A stretch of 64,000 nucleotides of DNA from DASZGL01 sp035938875 (lineage in GTDB: Bacteria > Chloroflexota > Dormibacteria > Aeolococcales > Aeolococcaceae). The stretch spans positions 4,356-68,355 of the forward strand of contig DASZGL010000010.1 in NCBI GenBank assembly GCA_035938875.1, written 5' to 3'. The position numbers and the translations under genes are program-made. The notes under the pieces are model-generated. The model saw only the letters and a list, made by a program, of their open reading frames with translations. It ran no database searches and was not told where the DNA came from. This document shows, piece after piece, positions 16,976-26,115 of this stretch. The stretch's first letter is position 1. Each line of letters starts with the position of its first letter.

Positions 16976-19591
16976 ATGAGTCCACGCCGCCTGCTCCGCC
17001 TCCGCCGCCCCATGGGCCGGCACCGGTTCCGGACGCGCCTGTTGACCGGGATGCTGGCGGTCTCCCTGGTTCCCCTGGCGATTTTTGCCGCGGTCGTCGC
17101 CCTCGACCTGGGCTCGATCAGCCGTTCGACCGTCGACGAGGCCAACAACAGCATCCTCGCCGACCAGGTGGACGCCCACCAGCGCCAGCTCGGCGCCGCG
17201 GTGACCACGGCGTTCCAGCTCAAGCTCACGGCAGTGACCGCCCAACTGCGGGCTCTGCACGACGCCGCGGCCACCGAGCTGGCCAAGCCGGCCCCGCCGC
17301 CGGAAGGCGCGCCCTTCGACGAGTTCCAGGGGCTCCATTTCATCAACCGTCCCAGCCTGGACACCGTCATCGTGGGACGAACCACCGCCGCCGGCGCTCC
17401 GTTTGACGCCTCCCGCGCCGCGGCCGACACCTCGCGAACCGCGGGGCTGGTCCCCGCCATGCAGGCCGCCCTCGCCGGCGACGCCGACATCCAGGCAGCG
17501 TGGATCACCGACGCCGACGGCGTCGTCGTTCGCACCGTTCCCACGCTCAACCTGGCCTCGCGCGTGGGCCACGGTGTCGACCCTGTCAACCTGTTGGGGC
17601 GCAATGGCAACGCACCCTTCTCCGCGGTGGCGCGCGATGCCGGCGCTGCAGCGGCGCAACCCGCGGTGTGGTCGACACCGGACTCAGGCCAATCGGGAAT
17701 CGACATCTCCTGGAGTGACGCCTACCCGACGGCCAGTGCCGGCGAGCTCGGGCTGACCGCGTGGAGCACACTGGACGTTGTGGGCGGCCACCACTTCAAG
17801 GTCGGGCTCGACGTCGGCGTCGGCGCACTCGCCGGTGGCCTGCTCGATCCCACGCTGTCGGGAGGGTCAGGTGCGTACACCCTGCTGCTCAGCAGCGGCA
17901 ACGTGCTGCTGGCCGTGGCCGGGGATCAGAAAGGTGCGACCGCGGACTTCAACCTCCCCGCGCAGTGGAGCGGCGCTCAGCTGCCCGTCAGCAGCAACAA
18001 CGGATTCGGCGACGGACTCCTGGGCGTGGAGCGCACCGGCCGAGCCGCGGCACTGCCTGCGCGGCTGCGCAGCGGCACCGATGAGGAGTTCTTCACCGCA
18101 ACCATCAGCCCTGCCCATTGGGTTGTGGCCACTTCTGTCCCGAAGACCAACCTCCTTCCCGAGCAGCCCGGGCTGAGTCGCGGCATCGAGACCGGGGTGC
18201 GGCGAATCCTGCTCCATGTCATCCCCGTCGCCGTGCTTCTCTGTGGACTGGCCTTCCTGCTGGCGACGCTGCTGGCTCGCCGGCTGGTCGGGCCGGTTGG
18301 AGCGCTGACCGTCGCCGCCGAACGGCTGGCCGACGGCCACACCGACGAGGCGGTCCCCCCGCAGGGGCACGATGAGGTCGGGCTGCTGGCGGCGTCGCTG
18401 GAGCGCATGCGCCGTGAGGTCAACGCGTCTCGCGACGCCATCATGGCCGCGGCGCGCGAGCTGGAGCAGCGCGTCGCCGATCGCACCACCGAGCTGCGCG
18501 CCCGCAACGAGGAGCTGGTGGCGCTGAACACCCTGGCGGGGTCACTGACCCGCTCGCTCGACCCGCACACCATCCTCGGCGACGCCCTGGAGACGCTTCG
18601 CGCCGTCCTCCCCGTCGTCGCCGCGCGCGGCTACGTGCTCGTCGCCGGTCAGCCGCGAGCGCTGGCCCACTGGAGCGCCGACGGCCTCAGCGAGCTCAAC
18701 GACGACCTCGCCGCCATCGCCGCCGCCGCCACCGAGGGTCGCGACCTGGCGATGCGGCCGGGCGCCAGCGGACCCTTGCTGGGGCTGCCGCTGGAGGCCG
18801 GCGACACCGTGCACGGAGCCATCGCCCTGGTGGCGAGACCGGGCTGGCGGTTGGCGGGACGGACCCGCACTCTGCTCCGCGCCGTCTCCGACCAGGTGGG
18901 GCTGGCACTGCGCACCGCCGAGCTCTCCGCCGAGGGACGTGAGCTGGCCGTCCTCGAGGAGCGCACCCGGCTGGCGCGGGAGATCCACGACACCCTCGCC
19001 CAGCAGCTGACCGCCATCGTCCTCCAGCTCGAGGCCGCCGAGGCGTTCGTCGGCCGCGACCAGCAGCGCGCCCGGGGTGTGGTCGTGGCTGCCCGCGACC
19101 TCGCCCGCTCGGCGCTGCAGGAGGCAAGGCGGTCGGTGTGGAACCTGCGCCCGGCGCCGCTCGACGCCACCGGGCTGGTCGCCGCCATCCAGTTGGAGGT
19201 GAGGCGCTGGCAGGCGCGCACCGGCATCGCCGCCACGGTGCGCACCCACGACGTACCCATACCGCTGGCGATCGTCCCCCAGGCCGAGGTGGCCATGTTC
19301 CGCATCCTCCAGGAGGCGCTCTCCAACGTGGCCCGACACAGCCACGCCAGCCACGTCGAGGTCACCCTCGAGGAACACGACGGAGCCCTGGCGCTGTGCA
19401 TCGCCGACGACGGCGAGGGCATCGAGGTCGGCCGTCCCACCGGCCCGGACTCCTTCGGGCTGTTGGGCATGGAGGAGCGCGCCCGCCTGGTCGGCGCCGA
19501 GCTCGAGCTCGCCGGCACGCCTGGCCACGGGACCAAGGTGATGGTCAGGTTGCCGCTGGGTGACCGCTCCGCGGTGGCGGTGTCGGCGTGA
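16976..19591 (+). CDS. NarL/DesK-type sensor histidine kinase with Cache-like, HAMP and GAF regions
   Basis: This 871-residue membrane kinase reads as follows: TM1 at about 25-46, an extracytoplasmic sensor region of about 350 residues, TM2 at about 410-432, HAMP, a short coiled coil, a GAF-like domain (about 520-640), then HisKA_3 with the phospho-acceptor H671 in LAREIHDTLAQQL. The HATPase domain follows with ILQEALSNVARHS, DDGEGI and GLLGMEERARLVG. It overlaps its response regulator by 4 bp, so the two form a functional pair. The signal is unknown; the external domain looks like a small-ligand Cache domain. Confidence 0.92.
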   Translation: MSPRRLLRLRRPMGRHRFRTRLLTGMLAVSLVPLAIFAAVVALDLGSISRSTVDEANNSILADQVDAHQRQLGAAVTTAFQLKLTAVTAQLRALHDAAATELAKPAPPPEGAPFDEFQGLHFINRPSLDTVIVGRTTAAGAPFDASRAAADTSRTAGLVPAMQAALAGDADIQAAWITDADGVVVRTVPTLNLASRVGHGVDPVNLLGRNGNAPFSAVARDAGAAAAQPAVWSTPDSGQSGIDISWSDAYPTASAGELGLTAWSTLDVVGGHHFKVGLDVGVGALAGGLLDPTLSGGSGAYTLLLSSGNVLLAVAGDQKGATADFNLPAQWSGAQLPVSSNNGFGDGLLGVERTGRAAALPARLRSGTDEEFFTATISPAHWVVATSVPKTNLLPEQPGLSRGIETGVRRILLHVIPVAVLLCGLAFLLATLLARRLVGPVGALTVAAERLADGHTDEAVPPQGHDEVGLLAASLERMRREVNASRDAIMAAARELEQRVADRTTELRARNEELVALNTLAGSLTRSLDPHTILGDALETLRAVLPVVAARGYVLVAGQPRALAHWSADGLSELNDDLAAIAAAATEGRDLAMRPGASGPLLGLPLEAGDTVHGAIALVARPGWRLAGRTRTLLRAVSDQVGLALRTAELSAEGRELAVLEERTRLAREIHDTLAQQLTAIVLQLEAAEAFVGRDQQRARGVVVAARDLARSALQEARRSVWNLRPAPLDATGLVAAIQLEVRRWQARTGIAATVRTHDVPIPLAIVPQAEVAMFRILQEALSNVARHSHASHVEVTLEEHDGALALCIADDGEGIEVGRPTGPDSFGLLGMEERARLVGAELELAGTPGHGTKVMVRLPLGDRSAVAVSA

Positions 19592-20199
19592 TCAAGGTGC
19601 TGGTCGCCGACGATCACCCGGTGGTGCGCCACGGACTGTGCACCATGCTCGAGCTCGAGGATGACATCGTCGTCGTCGGTCGCGCCGCTGACGGCGCCGA
19701 GGCCGTCGAGCAGGCGCGCACCGCTCATCCCGACATCATCCTGCTCGACGTGCAGATGCCCAACGTCGACGGCATCGAGGCGCTGCGCCGCATCCGCGCC
19801 GAGGATCCGACGGCGCGCGTGATCGTGCTCACCACGTACCGCAACGAGGACTACATCTTCCCCTCACTGCAGGCAGGCGCATTGGGATATCTGCTCAAGG
19901 ACGCTTCGCGCGAGGAGCTGGCGGCGGCAATCCGCGCCGTGGCCCGTGGTGAGTCGCTGCTCGACCCGCTCGTCGCCGAGACCATGAGCAACGGCCCGCG
20001 TCAGGACACGCTGACGCATCGCGAAGTCGAGGTGCTCAAGCTCATGGCCGACCAGAAGAGCAACGCGCAGATCGCCGAAATACTCTTTGTCAGCGAGAAC
20101 ACGGTGAAGACCCACGTCAGCAACATCCTCGCCAAACTGGGATGCGCCGACCGCGCCGCCGCGGTGCTCACCGCGTGGAAGCGGCGGCTGATCGACTAG
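19588..20199 (+). CDS. NarL/FixJ-type response regulator
   Basis: This 203-residue regulator has an N-terminal receiver (acidic pair at 8-9, phospho-site D54 in ILLDVQMPNVDG, K in YLLKDAS) and a C-terminal LuxR-type helix-turn-helix (TLTHREVEVLKLMADQKSN, ENTVKTHVSNILAKLG). It starts at a GTG that overlaps the kinase stop (GTGA). It would bind DNA after phosphorylation by the adjacent kinase. Targets are unknown; no obvious target operon is linked. Confidence 0.94.
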   Translation: MIKVLVADDHPVVRHGLCTMLELEDDIVVVGRAADGAEAVEQARTAHPDIILLDVQMPNVDGIEALRRIRAEDPTARVIVLTTYRNEDYIFPSLQAGALGYLLKDASREELAAAIRAVARGESLLDPLVAETMSNGPRQDTLTHREVEVLKLMADQKSNAQIAEILFVSENTVKTHVSNILAKLGCADRAAAVLTAWKRRLID

Positions 20200-20226
20200 G
20201 CGCGGGGGCGCCGCGCAGGGGCCGGG

Positions 20227-20232
20227 TAGACT
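20227..20232 (+). promoter_or_regulatory. -10 box of hom, apparently leaderless
   Basis: TAGACT followed by 9 nt and then the GTG start of hom, so transcription should begin at or next to the start codon. No Shine-Dalgarno is present. Confidence 0.5.
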
Positions 20233-20241
20233 TCGAGCATC

Positions 20242-21540
20242 GTGCATTCCCTGCGAATCGGCTTGCTGGGGCTGGGCGTGGTCGGGTCGCAGGTGGCGGA
20301 GCGGCTGGCCAGCCGGCGCGATCACATCTGTGAGCGGACCGGCGTCGACGTCGAGCTCGGCCGGGTGCTGGTCCGCGACCTGAACAAGCCGCGGGCCTTC
20401 GTGCCAGGCGAGGGCTTGATGACAACCGAGGCGGCAGCCGTGCTCGAGGATCCGTCCATCGCCGTGGTGGTCGAGCTCATCGGCGGCATGGAACCGGCGA
20501 GGACGTACATCGAGCGCGCCATCAACGCCGGCAAGGCGGTGGTCACCGCCAACAAGGAGGTGATGGCACATCACGGACCCGAGCTGCTCGAGCTGGCGCG
20601 GCAGCGCGGTGTCGACGTCTACTTCGAGGCCGCCGTGGGCGGCGGCATCCCGCTGATCAGCACCTTCAAGATCGACCTGCTGGCCAACGAGATCTCGCGC
20701 ATCGAAGCGGTGATCAACGGCACCACCAACTTCATCATCGACCGCATGGCGCGCGACGGTGCGAGCTTCGAGGATGCCCTCGCCCAGGCTCAGCGACTGG
20801 GCTACGCGGAAGCTGATCCCACCTACGACGTCGAGGGATTCGACGCGACCTTCAAGCTGTCGATCATGTCGTCCATCGCATTTCGCACGCGCATCGATCC
20901 GGCGCAGGTGCACCGCGAAGGCATTCGCCAGCTCGACCCTGTCGACTTCGCCTACGCGGCAGAGCTTGGCTACGCCATCAAGCTGCTTGCCTTCGCCCGC
21001 GCCGACGGCGCCGATGTCGAGCTCCGCGTGCATCCCGCCTGCGTCCCCGTCGATCATCTGCTCGCCGCGGTGCACGACGCCTACAACGCGGTGGTCATCG
21101 ACGGTGACCTGGTTGGAACGGTGTTGCTCTACGGTCAAGGGGCTGGCGGCCGGCCGACGGCCAGCGCGGTGGTCGGCGACATCATCGACCTGGTGTTCTC
21201 GATGCGCAAAGGGATCGACAACCGCATCGCCGTCGACTTCTCCCGACAGCGACGGCTCCGCCCCATGGACGAGGTGGTCACCGCCGCGTACCTGCGCCTC
21301 CACGTCGCCGACCGCGCGGGTGTGCTCGCCGACGTCACCCGGGTGCTCGGCGATCTGGACATCAGCATCTCGTCGATCGTGCAGAAGGCACTCATCGTCG
21401 AGCACGCCGCGGCGGAACTGGTGATCATGACGCATCCCGCGCGCGAGTCGGACCTGCGCACCGCGCGCGAGCGGCTCGCCCAGCTGCCCGCGGTCTACGC
21501 GGTGCCCGCCTATCTTCGCGTTCTCGACAGCCGCCGATGA
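20242..21540 (+). CDS. hom: Homoserine dehydrogenase
   Basis: This 432-residue enzyme reduces aspartate-semialdehyde to homoserine with NAD(P)H, the branch point to threonine and methionine. It has the Rossmann motif GLLGLGVVGSQV, the central catalytic region (VVTANKEVMAHHG, AAVGGGIPLISTFK, GTTNFIIDRM) and a C-terminal ACT domain (about 355-430, LHVADRAGVLADVTRVLG) for allosteric control. The GTG start is preceded by a close -10 box. It is the first gene of hom-thrC-thrB-lysC, with thrC starting 4 bp inside its end. Confidence 0.96.
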   Translation: MHSLRIGLLGLGVVGSQVAERLASRRDHICERTGVDVELGRVLVRDLNKPRAFVPGEGLMTTEAAAVLEDPSIAVVVELIGGMEPARTYIERAINAGKAVVTANKEVMAHHGPELLELARQRGVDVYFEAAVGGGIPLISTFKIDLLANEISRIEAVINGTTNFIIDRMARDGASFEDALAQAQRLGYAEADPTYDVEGFDATFKLSIMSSIAFRTRIDPAQVHREGIRQLDPVDFAYAAELGYAIKLLAFARADGADVELRVHPACVPVDHLLAAVHDAYNAVVIDGDLVGTVLLYGQGAGGRPTASAVVGDIIDLVFSMRKGIDNRIAVDFSRQRRLRPMDEVVTAAYLRLHVADRAGVLADVTRVLGDLDISISSIVQKALIVEHAAAELVIMTHPARESDLRTARERLAQLPAVYAVPAYLRVLDSRR

Positions 21541-22613
21541 GCGCCGTCACCACGCCGGCGCAGCGCTGGAGCGGAGTCATCGCCCGCTACGGCGAGCGCC
21601 TGCCGCTCACCGAGGCGACGCCCCGTATAACCCTCAACGAGGGAGGCACGCCCTGCATCGAGTCGCGCTCTGTCGGCAGAGCGCTACGCCTTGGCTCGCT
21701 GCACTTCAAGTTCGAGGGCGTCAACCCCACGGGATCGTTCAAGGACCGGGGCATGGTGGTGGCCGTGGCCAAAGCGATCGAGGCCGGCAGCACCGCGATC
21801 GTCTGCGCATCGACCGGCAACACCAGCGCCTCAGCCGCCGCGTATGCGGCGCGTTTCGGCCTGCGCGCCATCGTCGTCGTCCCCGCCGGCAAAATCGCGC
21901 CCGGCAAGCTGCTCCAGGCGCAGATTCACGGCGCCAAGGTTCTGGCCATCAACGGCAATTTCGATCGGGCCCTGGCGGCAGTGCGCGATCTCTGCGAGCG
22001 ATACCCGGTCACCCTGGTCAACAGCCTCAACCCCAATCGCATCGAGGGACAGAAGACCGCCGCGTTCGAGATCGTCGACGACCTCGGCGACGCCCCCGAC
22101 GTGCTCGCCATCCCGGTGGGCAACGCGGGCAACATTACGGCCTACTGGCGGGGCTTCCGCGAGTACCACAGGGACGGTCTGTGCTCGCGACTGCCGCGAA
22201 TGCTCGGCGGCCAGGCAGAAGGAGCCGCTCCCATCGTGCTCGGCCAGGTGGTCGAGCGGCCCCGCACCATCGCCTCGGCGATCCGCATCGGCAACCCAGC
22301 GTCGTGGCAGTCGGCGATCGCGGCGCGCGACGAGTCCGAGGGGCTGATCGATTCCGTGACCGACGGTGAGATTCTCGCCGCGCAGAAGCTGCTGGCCACC
22401 ACCGAGGGAATCTTCGCTGAGCCGGCGTCAGCCGCCTCGCTCGCGGTGCTCGGCAAGGCGGTCCGCGCCGGCCAGGTCGCCCCCGGCTCGCGGGTGGTGT
22501 GCGTGCTCACCGGCAGTGGCCTCAAGGACCCCGAGGCGGCGCGCAAGGACCTCGCCCAGCCGGTGGTTGTCGACGAGGATGTCGAGAACATCGCGCGCAT
22601 GCTGAAGCTTTAG
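21537..22613 (+). CDS. thrC: Threonine synthase
   Basis: This 358-residue PLP enzyme converts O-phosphohomoserine to threonine. The PLP lysine is K69 in NPTGSFKDRGM, followed by the phosphate-binding region (CASTGNTSASAAAYAAR) and PVGNAGNITAYWRGF. It has the short form typical of actinobacterial and archaeal-type ThrC, without the extended N-terminus of the E. coli enzyme. ATGA overlap with hom and a one-base overlap with thrB show tight coupling. Confidence 0.96.
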   Translation: MSAVTTPAQRWSGVIARYGERLPLTEATPRITLNEGGTPCIESRSVGRALRLGSLHFKFEGVNPTGSFKDRGMVVAVAKAIEAGSTAIVCASTGNTSASAAAYAARFGLRAIVVVPAGKIAPGKLLQAQIHGAKVLAINGNFDRALAAVRDLCERYPVTLVNSLNPNRIEGQKTAAFEIVDDLGDAPDVLAIPVGNAGNITAYWRGFREYHRDGLCSRLPRMLGGQAEGAAPIVLGQVVERPRTIASAIRIGNPASWQSAIAARDESEGLIDSVTDGEILAAQKLLATTEGIFAEPASAASLAVLGKAVRAGQVAPGSRVVCVLTGSGLKDPEAARKDLAQPVVVDEDVENIARMLKL

Positions 22614-23509
22614 TGCGCGCGCGGATCGCCGTCCCAGCAACGGTTGCCAACCTGGGACCGGGGTTCGACATCCTCGCTCTGGCGCTCGAGCTGCAGAACG
22701 AGGTGGAGATCGATCAGACGGCGTCCGGAGTTGTGCTCGACCCCGGCCCGGATGCGCCTCCAGAGCTGTGCGACCCAGAGCGCAACCTCGTGGTTCGCGC
22801 CTACGCGCAGGCGTGCGCCGCGATGGGAGTGGACGCCGGCGGCATCGCCGTGCGCTGCGTCAACCGCATCCCGCTGCGCCGTGGCCTGGGATCGAGCGCC
22901 GCCGCCGCGCTCGGTGGCGTGCTCGGCGCCGTCGCGCTGCACCGTCCTGCCTGGGACGAGGGCGACATCCTGAAGCAGGTTACCGACCTCGAGGGACACC
23001 CCGACAACGCCGCGGCGGCACTGCTCGGCGGCCTGGTCATCGTCGCCCCCGGCGCCGCGCCGGTGACCATGCGCGTTCCCGAGGAACTGCTCTGCGTGGT
23101 CTTCGTCCCCGACATGGAGATCGCCACGGCGGCGGCGCGCGAGGTGGTGGCGGAGTCCTTCTCGCGCGCCGACGCGGTGTACAACGCCTCGCGCTGCGCC
23201 CTGTTCGTCCGAGCCATAGCCGAGCGCGACTACGCCAGCCTGCGCGCCGCCATGGACGATCGCTGGCACCAGACACAGCGCAGCGCCCTGATGCCAGCCA
23301 TGCCTGACATCATCTCCGCAGCGCTTCGTGCGGGCGCCTGCGGCAGCTGCCTTAGCGGCGCCGGCCCCAGCATCCTGGCGCTCACCTTCTCTGACCCCGC
23401 CGCCATCCAGGAGGCGATGGCCGCGGCGGCGAGCGCGCACTCGATCGGCGGTCGCAGCATCGTCAGCCGGGTGCGCAACTACGGCGCTCGCGTCGACACC
23501 AGCGTCTGA
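22613..23509 (+). CDS. thrB: Homoserine kinase
   Basis: This 298-residue GHMP kinase phosphorylates homoserine for ThrC. The ATP-binding motif reads PLRRGLGSSAAAALGG, with the N-terminal VPATVANLGPGFD and C-terminal GSCLSGAGPSILAL motifs. The GTG at 22613 shares its G with the thrC stop (TAGTG); an in-frame extension further upstream lies inside thrC and is not family-like. Confidence 0.95.
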   Translation: MRARIAVPATVANLGPGFDILALALELQNEVEIDQTASGVVLDPGPDAPPELCDPERNLVVRAYAQACAAMGVDAGGIAVRCVNRIPLRRGLGSSAAAALGGVLGAVALHRPAWDEGDILKQVTDLEGHPDNAAAALLGGLVIVAPGAAPVTMRVPEELLCVVFVPDMEIATAAAREVVAESFSRADAVYNASRCALFVRAIAERDYASLRAAMDDRWHQTQRSALMPAMPDIISAALRAGACGSCLSGAGPSILALTFSDPAAIQEAMAAAASAHSIGGRSIVSRVRNYGARVDTSV

Positions 23510-23511
23510 TT

Positions 23512-24729
23512 ATGGCCATCATCGTCCAGAAATACGGGGGGACCAGCGTCGCCGACATCGAGCGCATCCGCAGGGTCGCGGAGCGCGTCGGCCGCACCCG
23601 TGCAGAGTGCGACGGCGTGGTGGTGGTGGTCAGCGCCATGGGTGACACCACCGACGAGCTGATCGCCCTGGCTCATCAGCTGAGCGACGATCCGCCGCTT
23701 CGAGAGATGGACATGCTGCTGAGCACCGGCGAGACCATCACCGCGCCGCTGCTGGCCATGGCGCTGGAGGCTGCGGGCACCACCGCGGTGTCGCTCACCG
23801 GTCTGCAGGCCGGGATCCGCACCAGCGGCTCGCACCGCAAGGCGCGCATCGTCGACATCGCGCCGACGCGCATCGCCGCGGCCCTGGAGCAGGGACGCGT
23901 CGCCGTGATCGCCGGCTTCCAGGGCGTCACCGAGGAGTTCGACATCACCACCCTGGGACGCGGTGGCTCGGACACCTCGGCGGTGGCGCTGGCCGTGGCG
24001 CTGAGGGCGGACCACTGCGAGATCTACACCGACGTACGCGGTGTCTTCACCGCCGACCCAAGGCTGGTGCCGACGGCGCGCCACATCCCCGAGATCTCCT
24101 ACGAGGAGATGCTAGAGTTCGCCGCGGTCGGCGCCAAGGTGATGCATCCACGAGCAGTGGAGATCGGCGAGGCGTACGACATGCCCATCTGGGTGCGGTC
24201 GGCGTTCGAGGACAGCCCCGGCACCATAATCTGCAGGCACCCAACCTTGGAAGATCGCCAGAAGGTCCGGGGCATCGCCCACGAGATCGACGTCGCCAAG
24301 ATCACGTTGCTGCACGTTCCCGACCGCCCCGGTGTCGCCGCAGCAATCTTCGGCCCGCTCGCCGACCATCACATCAACGTCGACGTGATCCTCCAGAACG
24401 TCGGCCACGATGGCAGCACCGACCTGTCGTTCACCCTCGCCGAGTCCGATCTGATGCAGGCGCGACCTCTTGTCGCGCTCATCGCCGCAGGCATTGGCGC
24501 CAACGGGTACGAGGCAACCGCCGACATCGCCAAGGTATCGGTGGTCGGCACCGGCATGCTCAACACCCCGGGAATCGCGGCGACGATGTTCAAGACGCTC
24601 GCCGAGGCCGACATCAACATCCTGCTGATCAGCACCAGCGAGATTCGCATTACCTGCATCATCGATCGCGGCAAGGTGCGCGACGCTGTGCGCGCCCTGC
24701 ATCGCGCCTATCAGCTCGACGAGTTGTAG
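23512..24729 (+). CDS. lysC: Aspartate kinase
   Basis: This 405-residue aspartokinase catalyses the first step to lysine, threonine and methionine. The N-terminus IVQKYGGTSVAD binds ATP/aspartate, and the kinase core holds GRGGSDTSAVALAVAL. Two ACT domains (from about residue 265) give feedback control, including VSVVGTGMLNTPGIAATMF. It sits 2 bp after thrB, making this gene set a threonine-directed operon. Internal ACT-only (beta subunit) translation, known in Bacillus and Corynebacterium, is possible but not evident. Confidence 0.96.
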   Translation: MAIIVQKYGGTSVADIERIRRVAERVGRTRAECDGVVVVVSAMGDTTDELIALAHQLSDDPPLREMDMLLSTGETITAPLLAMALEAAGTTAVSLTGLQAGIRTSGSHRKARIVDIAPTRIAAALEQGRVAVIAGFQGVTEEFDITTLGRGGSDTSAVALAVALRADHCEIYTDVRGVFTADPRLVPTARHIPEISYEEMLEFAAVGAKVMHPRAVEIGEAYDMPIWVRSAFEDSPGTIICRHPTLEDRQKVRGIAHEIDVAKITLLHVPDRPGVAAAIFGPLADHHINVDVILQNVGHDGSTDLSFTLAESDLMQARPLVALIAAGIGANGYEATADIAKVSVVGTGMLNTPGIAATMFKTLAEADINILLISTSEIRITCIIDRGKVRDAVRALHRAYQLDEL

Positions 24730-24735
24730 CAGGAC

Positions 24736-24987
24736 TTGGCCGACGACCTGGACCGGCGCGTCCGGCGTGACCAGCACGGCCGGCTCCAGTACCAGCCCGC
24801 GGCGGGTGACGTCGTGGTGCTGCGCAAAGCCCACGTCTGCGGCGCCGACCGAATGGTCGTCAGTCACGTCGCCCTGGACGTGCGCCTGTCGTGCAGCGGG
24901 TGCGGTGCGCATCTGATGCTCACCCGCGAACGCCTGCGCAGCACCGTGCGCGACGTCGCCGGCACCATCCAGCGGCCGGAGGCCTGA
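24736..24987 (+). CDS. DUF951 family protein
   Basis: This 83-residue protein resembles DUF951: GDVVVLRKAHVCGADRMVV followed by ALDVRLSCSGCGAHLMLTRERL. The CSGC pair plus C35 could form a zinc knuckle. TTG start at 24736, 6 bp after lysC. Placement next to ychF is common for this family and suggests a translation-related role. The molecular function is not known. Confidence 0.82.
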   Translation: MADDLDRRVRRDQHGRLQYQPAAGDVVVLRKAHVCGADRMVVSHVALDVRLSCSGCGAHLMLTRERLRSTVRDVAGTIQRPEA

Positions 24988-24988
24988 C

Positions 24989-26089
24989 GTGGCGCTGAGC
25001 GTCGGCATCGTGGGACTTCCCAACGCCGGCAAGTCGACGCTGTTCAACGCGCTGACGCGCGCAGGGGCGGCGGTGGGCAACTATCCCTTCACCACCATCG
25101 AGCCCAACACGGGGATCGTCCCCGTCCCCGACGAGCGCGTCGACAAGCTGGCGGCGATCTTCAATCCGCCCAAGGTGATCCCGGCAACGGTGACCTTCAC
25201 CGACATCGCCGGGCTGGTCCGCGGCGCCAGCCAGGGCGAGGGACTTGGCAACCAGTTCCTCGGTCACATCCGTGAGACCGACGCGGTGGCATTGGTGGTT
25301 CGGGCATTCGACGACGCCGATGTCAGCCACGTCGAGGGCACCGTCGACCCGGTGCGCGACATCGACCTGCTCGAGCTGGAGCTCGCCCTCGCCGATCTCG
25401 ACACGGTGAGCAGGCGCCTGGACAAATCGGAGCGGACGGCGCGGCTGCAGAAGGAGAAGGACGCCGACACCATCGACGTTCTGCAGCTCGTGCAGGCTCA
25501 CCTCGACAAGGGAGCCCCGGTGCGCACCCTGGCGCTGAGCGACCAAGCGCGTGGACGCATCCGTGATCTCTTCCTGCTCACCGCCAAGCCGATGCTTGTG
25601 GTGGTCAACGTCGACGAGGTCACGGCTGCGTCGGGCGCGCAGGCTGACGGCATGGCGCGGATCACCGCACGCGCACAGCAGAGTGGTGGCGAGGCGATCG
25701 CCGTCTCAGCTCGAATCGAATCAGAGATCGCCGAGCTCGACGCCGACGACCGCCGTGGCTTTCTCGCCTCACTCGGCCTAGCTGAACCCGGGCTGCACCG
25801 CCTCGCCCGCTCGGCGTATTCGTTGCTGCATCTCATCACCTTTCTCACCGCCGGAGACAAGGAGGTGCGCGCCTGGACGCTGCGCGCCGGCGAGACGGCG
25901 CTCGACGCGGCGGCGGCAATCCACACCGACTTCGCCAGGGGCTTCATCAGAGCCGAGGTGGTCGATGCGGCCACGCTCATCGCCGCGGGCTCGTACGCGG
26001 CGGTCCGCGAGCAGGGAAAGCTGCGCCTGGAGGGACGGGACTACGTCGTCAAGGACGGGGACGTGGTGCATTTCCGCTTCAACGTCTGA
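24989..26089 (+). CDS. ychF: Ribosome-associated Obg-type GTPase/ATPase YchF
   Basis: This 366-residue protein has the P-loop GLPNAGKSTLFNALT (residues 8-22), the DIAGLVRGASQGEGLGNQFL switch region, the coiled-coil insertion and the C-terminal TGS domain (FLTAGDKEVRAWTLRAG). YchF prefers ATP and associates with ribosomes. It starts at a GTG one base after the DUF951 stop. The DUF951-ychF pair is conserved in other bacteria, which supports both calls. Confidence 0.96.
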   Translation: MALSVGIVGLPNAGKSTLFNALTRAGAAVGNYPFTTIEPNTGIVPVPDERVDKLAAIFNPPKVIPATVTFTDIAGLVRGASQGEGLGNQFLGHIRETDAVALVVRAFDDADVSHVEGTVDPVRDIDLLELELALADLDTVSRRLDKSERTARLQKEKDADTIDVLQLVQAHLDKGAPVRTLALSDQARGRIRDLFLLTAKPMLVVVNVDEVTAASGAQADGMARITARAQQSGGEAIAVSARIESEIAELDADDRRGFLASLGLAEPGLHRLARSAYSLLHLITFLTAGDKEVRAWTLRAGETALDAAAAIHTDFARGFIRAEVVDAATLIAAGSYAAVREQGKLRLEGRDYVVKDGDVVHFRFNV

Positions 26090-26115
26090 CGGATACCGGT
26101 TGGAGGGCACGACCC

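Noticed and set aside
19864..21435. 523-codon open frame on the minus strand opposite the regulator and hom
   Set aside because: It is a composition artefact antisense to well-conserved homoserine dehydrogenase; no start context, no motifs.
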